From Modestobacter marinus (GTDB lineage: Bacteria > Actinomycetota > Actinomycetes > Mycobacteriales > Geodermatophilaceae): a stretch of 64,000 nt of DNA. The stretch is taken from positions 620,001 through 684,000 of the forward strand of contig NZ_JAAMPA010000001.1 of assembly GCF_011758655.1 (NCBI RefSeq), read 5' to 3'. Positions 24,489-32,278 of this stretch are shown in pieces. Within the stretch, counting starts at the first letter, position 1; the number at the start of each line of letters is the position of its first letter. The translations under genes and the position numbers were made by a program. The notes beneath the pieces are model-generated. The model searched no databases. It was given only the letters and a program-made list of their open reading frames with translations, and was not told where the DNA came from.

Positions 24489-27226
24489 CCGCACCGGCGG
24501 GGGTGACCCGCGACCCGTTCGGCGTGCCCACCGTGCGGGCCGGCTCGCTGGACGACCTCGCCTTCGCGCAGGGGCGGGTCACCGCCGTCGACCGCGCGTG
24601 GCAGCTGGAGGTCGAGCGCTGGCGCAGCGAGGCGACGCTGGCCGCGCACGTCGGCGCGGCCGGGCTGTCCTGGGACACCTTCGCGGCCCGGGCCCGGCTG
24701 GACGACACCGCCCGGCGCTGCCACGACGCGCTCGACCCGGCGACCCGGCGGTGGGTCAACGCCTACGTGGCGGGCGTGCGCGACGGGCTGGCCGAGGGCG
24801 CCGCGCGGTCACCGGAGCTGCAGGCCCTCGGCCTGCCGCGGGGTGGGCACGGCGGCTGGCGGGCGTGGACCCCGCTGGGGGTCTTCCTCGTCCACCACGT
24901 GCTGTTCGGGGCGCTGGGCACGACGGTCTGGCGAGGGCACCTGCTGCGGTCCTTCGGGCCGCGGCTCGGGCCCGACCTCGCCACCGCGCTCGGCCTGGGC
25001 CCGCCGGACGGCAGCAACGCGGTCGCGGTGACCGGGGCCCGGACGGCGTCCGGGCTGCCGCTGATCGCCGGCGACCCGCACCGGGTGCTGGAGCGCCCCG
25101 GCGTCTACCAGCAGGTGCACCTGGTGGTGGACGGGCCCGCGGCCCTCGACGTCGTCGGGCTCGCGTTCCCCGGGGTGCCCGGCGTCGCCCACTTCGGCCA
25201 CACCGGCACGGTGGCCTGGGCGGTGACCAACGCGATGGCCGTCCACCAGGACCTCTACCGCGAGCGGCTGCGCCGGGACGGAGACCGGCTGCTGGCCCTG
25301 GGGCCCGACGGCTGGGCGCCGGCCGACGCCCGCACCGTCCGGCTGGACGTGCGGAACGGCGAGCCGGTCACCGTCGAGACCGTCGAGACCGCGCGGGGCC
25401 CGGTGGTCGTGCCGTCCTGGGCCGTGGGCACGGACGGCGGGGAGCCGGAGGCGCTGAGCCTGCGCGCGCCCAGCCGGGTGGACGCCGCGCTCGGCTTCGA
25501 GGCGCTGCCGCTGCTGCTGCAGGCCCGCACCACCGCCGACGTCGACGCAGCCCTCGCCGCGTGGGTCGAGCCGGTGAACAGCGTCCTGGTCGCCGACACC
25601 GCCGGCGACGTCCGCCAGCTGGTCGCCGGCCGGGTCCCCGAGCGGGCGACCGCCAACCGCTGGCACCCGGTGCCGGCGTGGGACCGCGCGCACGCCTGGC
25701 GCGGGACCCACCCGCCGGCGGCCGGCCTCCGCGTCACCGACGCAGCACCGTGGGACGGCGTCGCGGTGACCGCCAACGACGCCCGACCGGACGTCGCCGG
25801 CCACGGCACGGTCTTCGCCCCGCCGCACCGGGCCGCCCGCCTCCGCGCCCTCGTCGGCGACCGCACCGGTCTGCGCCCCGCCGACCTCGCCGAGCTGCTC
25901 GTCGACACGGCCTCCCCCGCCACCGGGCTGATCGACGTCCTCCAGCGGGCTGCGGCACCGGAGCCCGGCACCCCCGCCGCCCGGCTGCACGCCGAGGTGC
26001 TCTCCTGGGACCGCCGGATGGCCGCGGCCAGCAGAGGCGCCGGGGCCTTCGCCGCCTGGCGCAGCGCCCTGGTGCGGCGCGTCCTGGACCTGCCGCTGCT
26101 CGCACCGCTGCACCGCCCGGCCGGGGTGCCCGAGGTGCTTGCCCCGTGGCTGTCCCCGGTGGAGCGGGTCGGGTCCGCGCTGGAGCGGCTGCTCGACGTC
26201 CTCCCCCACCACGGCGTCGACGTCGACGCGCTGGTCCGGGACGCACTCGCCGACGCCGCGACCACGCCCGTGCCGGACTGGGGGGCGACGCACCGGCTGC
26301 GGACCGTGCACTCCCTCGACGGCACGCCCTGGGAGGACACCGTCGACCGGCCCGCCGACGGGCTGCCGCTGGACGGCGACACCGACTGCGTCCTCGCGAC
26401 CGCGAGCCTGCCCGGGCTCACCGACCTCTCCCTGCGCGGACCGGTGGCCCGCTACGTCTGGGACCTCGCCGACCGCGACGCCAGCCGCTGGGTCGTCCCG
26501 CTCGGCGCCGACGGTGCGCCCGGCCCGCACACCGAGGACCAGACCCCGCTGTGGGCGAGCGGCTCCCTCGTCCCCGTCCCCCCGTACGACGTCATCCCCG
26601 TCCCACCCGCCCGACGTCATCCCCGCCCCACCCGCCCGACCGGAGGAGATCCCGTGACCGATGCCCGCCTCGCCGAGGGCACCCACCCCTTCGGGGACGG
26701 CCGCACCTTCGAGGTGCGCCGGCTCGACCCCGACCGCGACGCCCCGCTCGTGCACTCCTGGGTGCGGGAGGAGCGGGCCCGCTTCTGGGGGATGACCGAC
26801 CACACCGAGGAGCAGGTGCGGGAGATCTACGCCTACGTCGACTCGCTGGACACCCACCACGCCTGGCTGGTGTCGGTCGAGGGAAGCCCCGTCGGGTTGC
26901 TGCAGACCTACCAGCCGGCCGCCGACCCGGTGGGCGAGGTGTACGCCGTCGAGCCCGGTGACCTCGGCATCCACGTGCTGCTGGCCCCCGCGACGACGCC
27001 GGAGCCGGGCTTCACCCTGCGGCTGGCCGCCGCGCTCGGTGCGGTCGCGCTCGCCGACCCGACCATGCGGCGCGTCGTCGTCGAGCCCGACGCCGCGAAC
27101 GAGGGCGCCCTGGAGCGGCTGCGCCGGACCGGTTTCGAGCTCGGCCCGGAGGTCGAGCTGCCGACCAAGCGCGCGCGGCTGGCGTTCCTGCGCCGGGAGG
27201 TCCTCGAGGCGCTCCTGGCGGGCTGA
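24485..27226 (+). CDS. Penicillin acylase-like Ntn hydrolase, read through into GNAT
   Basis: Residues 1-720 form a penicillin-acylase family Ntn hydrolase: VTRDPFGVPTVRA at the start, DRAWQLEVERWRSE, and GSNAVAVTGARTASG with the expected autocatalytic nucleophile Ser177. No signal peptide is present, unlike the periplasmic relatives (PvdQ and others). GTG at 24485 overlaps the synthetase stop. In this sequence the frame does not stop but continues into the downstream acyltransferase, giving 913 residues. A 25-bp tandem duplication at 26587-26636 explains this: with one unit removed the acylase would end PARPEEIP and its TGA would overlap the GTG at 26654. Either a real recent fusion or an assembly artefact. 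Trimming of an acyl group from a siderophore precursor is inferred. Confidence 0.8.
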   Translation: MTAPAGVTRDPFGVPTVRAGSLDDLAFAQGRVTAVDRAWQLEVERWRSEATLAAHVGAAGLSWDTFAARARLDDTARRCHDALDPATRRWVNAYVAGVRDGLAEGAARSPELQALGLPRGGHGGWRAWTPLGVFLVHHVLFGALGTTVWRGHLLRSFGPRLGPDLATALGLGPPDGSNAVAVTGARTASGLPLIAGDPHRVLERPGVYQQVHLVVDGPAALDVVGLAFPGVPGVAHFGHTGTVAWAVTNAMAVHQDLYRERLRRDGDRLLALGPDGWAPADARTVRLDVRNGEPVTVETVETARGPVVVPSWAVGTDGGEPEALSLRAPSRVDAALGFEALPLLLQARTTADVDAALAAWVEPVNSVLVADTAGDVRQLVAGRVPERATANRWHPVPAWDRAHAWRGTHPPAAGLRVTDAAPWDGVAVTANDARPDVAGHGTVFAPPHRAARLRALVGDRTGLRPADLAELLVDTASPATGLIDVLQRAAAPEPGTPAARLHAEVLSWDRRMAAASRGAGAFAAWRSALVRRVLDLPLLAPLHRPAGVPEVLAPWLSPVERVGSALERLLDVLPHHGVDVDALVRDALADAATTPVPDWGATHRLRTVHSLDGTPWEDTVDRPADGLPLDGDTDCVLATASLPGLTDLSLRGPVARYVWDLADRDASRWVVPLGADGAPGPHTEDQTPLWASGSLVPVPPYDVIPVPPARRHPRPTRPTGGDPVTDARLAEGTHPFGDGRTFEVRRLDPDRDAPLVHSWVREERARFWGMTDHTEEQVREIYAYVDSLDTHHAWLVSVEGSPVGLLQTYQPAADPVGEVYAVEPGDLGIHVLLAPATTPEPGFTLRLAAALGAVALADPTMRRVVVEPDAANEGALERLRRTGFELGPEVELPTKRARLAFLRREVLEALLAG
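26587..26640 (+). repeat. 25-bp tandem duplication at the acylase-GNAT junction
   Basis: Units 26587-26611 and 26612-26636 begin CGACGTCATCCCCG and differ at one base; four bases of a third unit follow. Twenty-five is not a multiple of three, so the second unit shifts the reading frame and removes the expected stop of the acylase gene. Confidence 0.9.
26654..27226 (+). CDS. Second siderophore GNAT acyltransferase
   Basis: Acyl-CoA N-acyltransferase domain of 190 residues, paralogous to the one at 22060: LVHSWVREERARFWGM, LGIHVLLAP and RRVVVEPDAANEGALERLRR match it block by block. GTG at 26654 has a strong GGAGGAG ribosome site at 26642-26648, which marks it as the natural start of a separate gene. 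In the present sequence it is also in frame with the acylase, so both a fusion and an independent product could be made. Last gene of the siderophore operon; a hairpin terminator follows at 27271. Confidence 0.85.
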   Translation: MTDARLAEGTHPFGDGRTFEVRRLDPDRDAPLVHSWVREERARFWGMTDHTEEQVREIYAYVDSLDTHHAWLVSVEGSPVGLLQTYQPAADPVGEVYAVEPGDLGIHVLLAPATTPEPGFTLRLAAALGAVALADPTMRRVVVEPDAANEGALERLRRTGFELGPEVELPTKRARLAFLRREVLEALLAG

Positions 27227-27270
27227 TCTCCGCCGGGGCCACCGAGGCGGCTGGGCCGCAGGGCAGCCGA

Positions 27271-27308
27271 CGGCCGCCCACGGTGGGGTCGTTCGCCGTG
27301 GGCGGCCG
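27271..27308 (+). terminator. Hairpin after the siderophore operon
   Basis: CGGCCGCCCACGG (27271-27283) pairs perfectly with CCGTGGGCGGCCG (27296-27308) around a 12-base loop, 44 bases after the GNAT stop. No T-tract follows, as is common at this GC content. It may also serve the convergent His-rich gene. Confidence 0.65.
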
Positions 27309-27353
27309 ACCGGTCAGCCTGCGGGTGGACCGGCGTACCCGGTCGCCCGGGTG

Positions 27354-27527
27354 CTACTGGTGGTCGTGCGCTCCGTGCTCGTCGTAGTGACCCTCGTGCT
27401 CGGCGTGCCGGTGCCCGTCGTGCACGTAGTCGACGTGACCCTCGTGCTGGATCGAGTCGTGGCCGCAGCCGGGGCCGTGCTGGTGCTCGTGGTGCTGCTG
27501 GTGCGGGGTGCAGGTGGGTGCGCTCAT
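27354..27527 (-). CDS. Small histidine-rich protein, metal-binding candidate
   Basis: 57-residue open frame, ATG at 27527, TAG at 27356-27354, preceded by GGAGGAGCGG. About one third of residues are His, with only two Cys (PTCTPH and PGCGHDS), in patterns such as HQQHHEHQHGPGCGHD and HRHAEHEGHYDEHG. The protein is acidic and without a membrane segment. Similar short His-rich proteins are known in many actinobacteria, but their function is unknown; zinc, nickel or cobalt storage is an inference from composition. Cobalt use by the nearby cobalamin pathway makes this interesting, not proven. Confidence 0.75.
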   Translation of the reverse strand: MSAPTCTPHQQHHEHQHGPGCGHDSIQHEGHVDYVHDGHRHAEHEGHYDEHGAHDHQ

Positions 27528-27659
27528 CGTCCGCTCCTCCTCACGGTCGCCCGGCGCCCGGGGCTGAGGCCGGTGGGCGACCCTCCGGCACTACCCCGGC
27601 GGTCCACCTGCCACGCCGGACCACCGCACGAGGGAGGAGCTCTCGGCGGCGGGTGACCG

Positions 27660-28085
27660 TCAGCGGCGGCGGGTGAGCAGCCAGTGCAGCCCGACGCCGA
27701 TCGCGGCGCCGGTGCTGTTGGTCGCGATGTCGACCAGGGACGGGTAGCGGGCCGGCAGGAACAGCGCCTGGACCAGCTCGATGCCCACCGAGCCGGCCAC
27801 GCACAGCAGCCAGACCGCCCACCGGGGCCACCGGGGCAGCGACCAGCACAGCAGCAGCGCCAGCGGGACGAACAGCAGCACGTTCCCGCCACGCTCGACG
27901 AGCGGGAAGGCCACCGCCCAGCGCTGGTCGGTGGCCTCCATCACCGCCTTGGTGATCGGGCGGGAGAACCGGCCCATCGGGTCCGGTCGCAGGGTGACGA
28001 ACGCGCCGAGGGCCAGGTAGCCGACGAGCAGCCCGCGGGCCCACCACCGCCCGGGACCGGGACGGTGGTCGCGCTCGGCGGCCAC
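27660..28085 (-). CDS. VanZ family membrane protein
   Basis: 141 residues with four hydrophobic helices at about 18-32, 68-84, 88-106 and 118-135. Family motifs are GGNVLLFVPLALLL and VDIATNSTGAAIG, with GIELVQALFLPAR between them. VanZ domains occur in teicoplanin resistance and many uncharacterised membrane proteins; no resistance gene lies nearby. Start ATG/GTG at 28085 is the first in frame. It is 11 bases downstream of the FKBP gene stop, so the two may be co-transcribed. Confidence 0.8.
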   Translation of the reverse strand: MAAERDHRPGPGRWWARGLLVGYLALGAFVTLRPDPMGRFSRPITKAVMEATDQRWAVAFPLVERGGNVLLFVPLALLLCWSLPRWPRWAVWLLCVAGSVGIELVQALFLPARYPSLVDIATNSTGAAIGVGLHWLLTRRR

Positions 28086-28096
28086 CGGGGCCCGGG

Positions 28097-28594
28097 TCAG
28101 TCGACGGAGACGAGGTCGATGACGAACACCAGGGTCGCGTCGCCGGGGATCGCCGTCCCGGCCCCCTGCGCGCCGTACCCGAGCTCGCTGGGGATGGTGA
28201 CCACCCGGCGGCCACCGACCTGCATCCCCTCGATGCCCTGCTCGAAGCCCTCGATGACCACGCCCTGCCCGAGCGGCACGGGCAGCGTCTCGTCGGCACC
28301 GCGGGACCAGGAGGAGTCGAACTCCTCACCGTTCTCGTAGAGGGCGCCGACGTACTTGACCTGTGCGGTCGTCCCCTCGGTCGCCTCGGCCCCGTCTCCG
28401 ACGACGACGTCACCCACGACCAGCTCCTCCGGCGCCGGCTCCTCGGAGGCCGGGATGTCAGGGGTCTCGGAGAGGTCGCTGCTGATCTGGTCGGTCAGGG
28501 TCCCCGCCGCCTCGTCATCGGTGCCCCCGCAGGCGGCCAGCGAGGCGGTGAGGGCCAGGGTGGCGAGCAGGCGGGGTGCGGTGCGGCGGTTCAT
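28097..28594 (-). CDS. Lipoprotein FKBP-type peptidyl-prolyl isomerase
   Basis: 165 residues. The N-terminus is a lipoprotein signal with lipobox LAAC (Cys at about residue 23), then an acidic linker to about 75, then a full FKBP domain: TTAQVKYVGALYENGEEFDS, LGQGVVIEGFEQGIEGMQVG, GYGAQGAG and LVFVIDLVSVD. It acts outside the cytoplasm, anchored to the membrane, as a folding helper. ATG at 28594 is set by the signal peptide; the frame extends upstream but lacks a signal there. Confidence 0.92.
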   Translation of the reverse strand: MNRRTAPRLLATLALTASLAACGGTDDEAAGTLTDQISSDLSETPDIPASEEPAPEELVVGDVVVGDGAEATEGTTAQVKYVGALYENGEEFDSSWSRGADETLPVPLGQGVVIEGFEQGIEGMQVGGRRVVTIPSELGYGAQGAGTAIPGDATLVFVIDLVSVD

Positions 28595-28892
28595 CGAGCT
28601 CCTCGGGTCCGGGCCGGCGCACGGGTGGGAGGGAGGCGGCGGCGCCTCCCACGGTACGGACGGGACCGGCACCCGGCCGGGGCGCATCGGCCCGGCCCGG
28701 ACCGCCCGGCTCCGGACCACCCGCCGCGCTCGCCGACCTCGTCCGGTGCAGCCCGCCGCCGGACACGTCGCTCGGCGGAGCGGCCCGCCGCCGGCCCACA
28801 TGTCAGTTGGGTGACGATTCCCGACCGGGGTGCAGAGCGCGGTGATTGCCACTAGCTTTCCCGCAACGTCCGCGACAGCTGGGGGTCACCCT

Positions 28893-29330
28893 ATGTCCGC
28901 TTCGATCATCGTGGGGCTCGACGGGAGCGAGGCGAGCGGTCGGGCGGCGGACGCAGCTGCCGACGCGGCGCGCAGGCACGACCTGCGGCTGGTGCTGGCC
29001 TGCGTCGTCCCCTGGTCGCCCTACTCGTTCTCCACGGCGGAGGAGAACGAACGCCGCGCCATCGACAAGGAACGCGAGGCGAAGTCGGCCCGCGAGCGGG
29101 TGCTCGACCCGGCGGTCGCCCGGCTGTCCGCGGCCGCTGACCTGACCGTCGAGGGCGTCGTCCGGCACGGGCACCCGGCCGAGACGCTGGTCGCCCTCGC
29201 CCGCGAGCACGACGCCGCCTGGATCATCGTCGGCCGGACCGGGCAGAGCAGGGTCCGCACGCTCCTGTTCGGGTCCACCCCGAGCAGCCTCATCCAACTG
29301 TCCCCGATCCCGGTGCTGGTGGTCCCGTGA
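28893..29330 (+). CDS. Universal stress protein (UspA family)
   Basis: 145 residues. IIVGLDGSEASGRAAD starts the domain and VGRTGQSRVRTLLFGST is the G-2X-G-9X-G(S/T) ATP-binding motif, so it belongs to the ATP-binding subclass. ATG at 28893 is used rather than the upstream in-frame start because it has GGGGGT ahead and fits the first strand. Its TGA overlaps the GTG of the amino-acid symporter, which suggests that it modulates that transporter or is co-regulated with it. Confidence 0.88.
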   Translation: MSASIIVGLDGSEASGRAADAAADAARRHDLRLVLACVVPWSPYSFSTAEENERRAIDKEREAKSARERVLDPAVARLSAAADLTVEGVVRHGHPAETLVALAREHDAAWIIVGRTGQSRVRTLLFGSTPSSLIQLSPIPVLVVP

Positions 29331-30919
29331 ACGCGTCGCTCCCCTCCGTGCAGGCCGCCACCTTCGACGAGCAGGTCAACGACGTCTTCGCGCCGATCTC
29401 CGACGTCATCACCGGGATCGTCTTCGCCGCCGTCCCGCTGGACTTCATCGACGAGGGCGTCGAGCTGCCGCTGATCGTCGTCTGGCTGGTCGTCGCCGGG
29501 ATCTTCTTCACGATCTACCTGAAGGGCTTCCAGTTCCGGGCCTTCGGCCACGCGATCCAGCTGATCAAGGGCAAGTACGACGACCCCGAGGACGCCGGGG
29601 AGGTGACCCACTTCCAGGCGCTGGCGACCGCCGTCTCCGGGACGGTGGGTCTCGGGAACATCGCCGGGGTCGCGGTGGCCGTCTCCCTCGGCGGGCCCGG
29701 GGCGACCTTCTGGATGATCATCGCCGGCCTGGTCGGCATGTGCACCAAGGGCGTGGAGTGCACCCTCGGCGTCAAGTACCGCCGGGTCTACCCCGACGGC
29801 CGGGTCTCCGGTGGCCCCATGTACTACCTGAGCCAGGGGCTGAAGGAGAAGGGCAAGGGCACGCTGGGCAAGGTCCTCGCGGTCCTGTTCTGCATCTTCA
29901 CCCTCGGCGGTGCCGTCGGTGGCGGGAACATGTTCCAGGCCAACCAGGCCTTCGCCCAGGCCCAGTCGGTGACCGGCGGAGCGGACGGCTGGCTCGGGTT
30001 CGGGGCCGCCGGCGCCGTCTTCGGCCTGGTGCTCGCGATCCTGGTCGGGGCGGTGATCATCGGTGGCATCCGGAGCATCGCCCGGGTCACCGACAAGCTC
30101 GTCCCCTTCATGGCGATCTTCTACGTGGTGGCCTGCCTCTCCGTGCTGTTCGCCAACTTCGCGCAGATCCCGGACGCACTGTGGGAGATCCTCCGGACGG
30201 CGTTCAGCCCCGAGGCCGGCTTCGGCGGCGTCGTCGGCGTGCTCATCCAGGGCTTCCGGCGGGCGGCGTTCAGCAACGAGGCCGGGCTCGGGTCGGCCGC
30301 GATCGCCCACTCCGCGGTGAAGACCAACGAGCCGGCGACCGAGGGGCACGTCGCCGTTCTGGAGCCGTTCGTCGACACCGTCGTCATCTGCACGATGACC
30401 GCACTGGCGATCGTGATCACCGGCACCTGGGCCGACGAGGCCAGCGCCCCGGGAGTGGAGACCACCTCGGCCGCCTTCGAGACGGTGGCGAGCTGGTTCC
30501 CGATCGTGCTGGCGGTCGCGGTGATCCTCTTCGCCTACTCCACGATGCTGGCCTGGAGCTACTACGGGCTGAAGGCGTCGACCTACCTGTTCGGCGAGTC
30601 GATGCTGGTCGACCGGACCTGGAAGCTGATCTTCTGCATCTTCGTCGTCATCGGGGCCTCCTCGACCCTCGACGCGGTGATCGGCTTCTCCGACAGCATG
30701 ATCTTCCTGATGTCGCTGCCGAACATCATCGGGCTCTACATCCTGAGCCGGGTGGTGAAGCGGGAGCTCTTCGGCTACCGCGAGCGGCTGGCCGACGGGG
30801 CCCTCCTGCCGGTCGCCGAGCGAGGGGTCACCCCGCGCCCCACCGGGGGCAGCACCGCCGGCAGCACGGGGAACGACGGCACCACCATCAACCCGCCTCC
30901 CTCGGTCGACGGCCGCTGA
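29327..30919 (+). CDS. Alanine/glycine:cation symporter (AGCS family)
   Basis: 530 residues with about ten or eleven hydrophobic helices. Family blocks: VSGTVGLGNIAGVAVAVSLG, KGVECTLGVKYR, RRAAFSNEAGLGSAAIAH and YSTMLAWSYYGLKAS. These resemble Na+/H+-coupled alanine transporters. The N-terminal 35 residues are hydrophilic and the C-terminus is Gly/Thr-rich. GTG at 29327 overlaps the stress-protein stop (GTGA). A strong hairpin follows the gene. Confidence 0.9.
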   Translation: MNASLPSVQAATFDEQVNDVFAPISDVITGIVFAAVPLDFIDEGVELPLIVVWLVVAGIFFTIYLKGFQFRAFGHAIQLIKGKYDDPEDAGEVTHFQALATAVSGTVGLGNIAGVAVAVSLGGPGATFWMIIAGLVGMCTKGVECTLGVKYRRVYPDGRVSGGPMYYLSQGLKEKGKGTLGKVLAVLFCIFTLGGAVGGGNMFQANQAFAQAQSVTGGADGWLGFGAAGAVFGLVLAILVGAVIIGGIRSIARVTDKLVPFMAIFYVVACLSVLFANFAQIPDALWEILRTAFSPEAGFGGVVGVLIQGFRRAAFSNEAGLGSAAIAHSAVKTNEPATEGHVAVLEPFVDTVVICTMTALAIVITGTWADEASAPGVETTSAAFETVASWFPIVLAVAVILFAYSTMLAWSYYGLKASTYLFGESMLVDRTWKLIFCIFVVIGASSTLDAVIGFSDSMIFLMSLPNIIGLYILSRVVKRELFGYRERLADGALLPVAERGVTPRPTGGSTAGSTGNDGTTINPPPSVDGR

Positions 30920-30943
30920 CCCCAGGGCTCAGCGGAGACGCAA

Positions 30944-30979
30944 CCGGGGGCGTGGTCCCGATCGGGACCACGCCCCCGG
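30944..30979 (+). terminator. Perfect 36-bp palindrome after the symporter gene
   Basis: CCGGGGGCGTGGTCCCGA at 30944-30961 is followed by its exact reverse complement. It lies 24 bases after the symporter stop and 57 bases before the end of the convergent TPR gene, so it may terminate both transcripts. Confidence 0.8.
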
Positions 30980-31035
30980 CGTCTGCCGTCCGACGGCACG
31001 GCTGCTCGCAGTGCCACCGGCGGGCGGGTCGTGCC

Positions 31036-31365
31036 TCAGGCGGCGCCGAGCGCGTCGGCCACCCGGTGGTGGACGGCGGCGTCGTCGTGGCGGCTCTGCC
31101 GCTCCAGGGTGCGGGCCAGCGCGCGGCGGGCCCACCCGTTGGCCGGGGCCAGCTCCACCAGCCGGGCCAGGGTCTCCTCGGCCCGGCCGAGCTGCGCGGA
31201 CCCGAAACAGCTGCGGGCCAGCAGCTCCAGGGCCGCCTGGTTGTCCGGCTCGGCGGCGACCACGGCCTCCAGGACGCGGGCGGCCTCGGTGGGCTGCCCC
31301 ATCGCGAAGAAGAGGTCCGCGCGCAGGTACTCCGAGTGCAGGTCGATCTCGTACGGCTGGGTCAT
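31036..31365 (-). CDS. Tetratricopeptide-repeat protein
   Basis: 109 residues with about two and a half TPR units: LRADLFFAMGQPTEAARVLE, LARSCFGSAQLGRAEETLAR and ARTLERQSRHDDAAVHH. Such repeats mediate protein contacts. ATG at 31365 (MTQPYEID) is preceded by GGAAGGAGC; an upstream start at 31485 would add an Arg-rich stretch without repeat character. No signal peptide. Partner unknown. It is divergent from the DUF4383 gene. Confidence 0.8.
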   Translation of the reverse strand: MTQPYEIDLHSEYLRADLFFAMGQPTEAARVLEAVVAAEPDNQAALELLARSCFGSAQLGRAEETLARLVELAPANGWARRALARTLERQSRHDDAAVHHRVADALGAA

Positions 31366-31499
31366 GACGCTCCTTCCACGGGTCTGCAACGGCGCCGTCC
31401 CCGTGGCTCTTCCCGGCGTGTCGCACACGCGCCGCATCCGCCCGGGCCGCCCGCGACGAAGCACCCGATGTCTGGTCATCCACACGACGGAGGCATCCC

Positions 31500-32213
31500 A
31501 TGGGCGTGCGAGAGAACCTGCGACACCGCCGGCCGAACCGGTCGGACGACGGGGACCGGACCGAGGAGCGCGGCGGGTCGGTGGTCCACACCGTGCAGCG
31601 CGTCGGCGCGGTGGTGGTGGCCCTGGTCCTGCTCACCTTCGGCCTGCTCGGCTTCGCCGACGGGCTGGCCTACTTCTCCACCGACGGCGGCGAGGTGGCC
31701 GGCCTGTCCTCCAACGGCCTGCTCTCCACGATCTCGGTGGTCACCGCGCTGGTGCTGGTGGTCACCGCGTTCCTCGGGCCCCGCGCGGTGTCGAACACCA
31801 TGCTGGTGCTCGGCACGCTGTTCCTGATCTCGGCGCTGGCCAACCTGGCCGTGCTGGAGAGCGACTACAACCTGCTGGCGTTCTCGATGGCCAACGTCAT
31901 CTTCTCCATCTGCGCCGGCCTGGTGCTGCTGACGCTGGGCGCCTACGGCCGGATCAGCGGCAACCTGCCCGCCGACAGCCCCTACCGGGAGGACCGGGGC
32001 CCGGAGGTCTCCCCCGAGGACCTCGACCCGCAGCTCCCGCAGACCCCGGCGGAGGAGGCGGCCGAGCGGGACATGCGGGAGGCCGAGCTCGCCGTCGTCG
32101 AGCACCGCGCCACCGCCGAGCAGCAGCAGCGGGTGGACGCCATGGCGAAGGTGCGCACCCGGGCGGACCGGCGACGGGTCTGGATGTCCTTCGACCGGAC
32201 GTCGCTGACCTGA
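31500..32213 (+). CDS. DUF4383 membrane protein
   Basis: 237 residues. Four hydrophobic helices lie at about 30-52, 78-97, 100-118 and 125-148, with the DUF4383 pattern LTFGLLGFADGLAYFS and ANLAVLESDYNLLAFSMANV. A charged, helical C-terminal tail of about 85 residues (EEAAERDMREAELAVVEHRA) extends into the cytoplasm. ATG at 31500 has ACGGAGG eight bases ahead. Function unknown; it is separated from cobG by 65 bases and need not belong to the cobalamin genes. Confidence 0.8.
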   Translation: MGVRENLRHRRPNRSDDGDRTEERGGSVVHTVQRVGAVVVALVLLTFGLLGFADGLAYFSTDGGEVAGLSSNGLLSTISVVTALVLVVTAFLGPRAVSNTMLVLGTLFLISALANLAVLESDYNLLAFSMANVIFSICAGLVLLTLGAYGRISGNLPADSPYREDRGPEVSPEDLDPQLPQTPAEEAAERDMREAELAVVEHRATAEQQQRVDAMAKVRTRADRRRVWMSFDRTSLT

Positions 32214-32278
32214 TCCAGCAGGACGGGTCCGACGGCCCCGGTGCGCCTGGGCCGTCGGGAAGTAGCCTCAGCCGCGCC

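Noticed and set aside
27660-28085. Teicoplanin resistance determinant (vanZ)
   Set aside because: VanZ-fold proteins are widespread; no vanA, vanH or vanX gene is present.
28595-28892. Hidden gene in the 298-base gap
   Set aside because: Frames here are Arg/Pro-rich without start context; the gap holds a small hairpin and presumed divergent promoters only.
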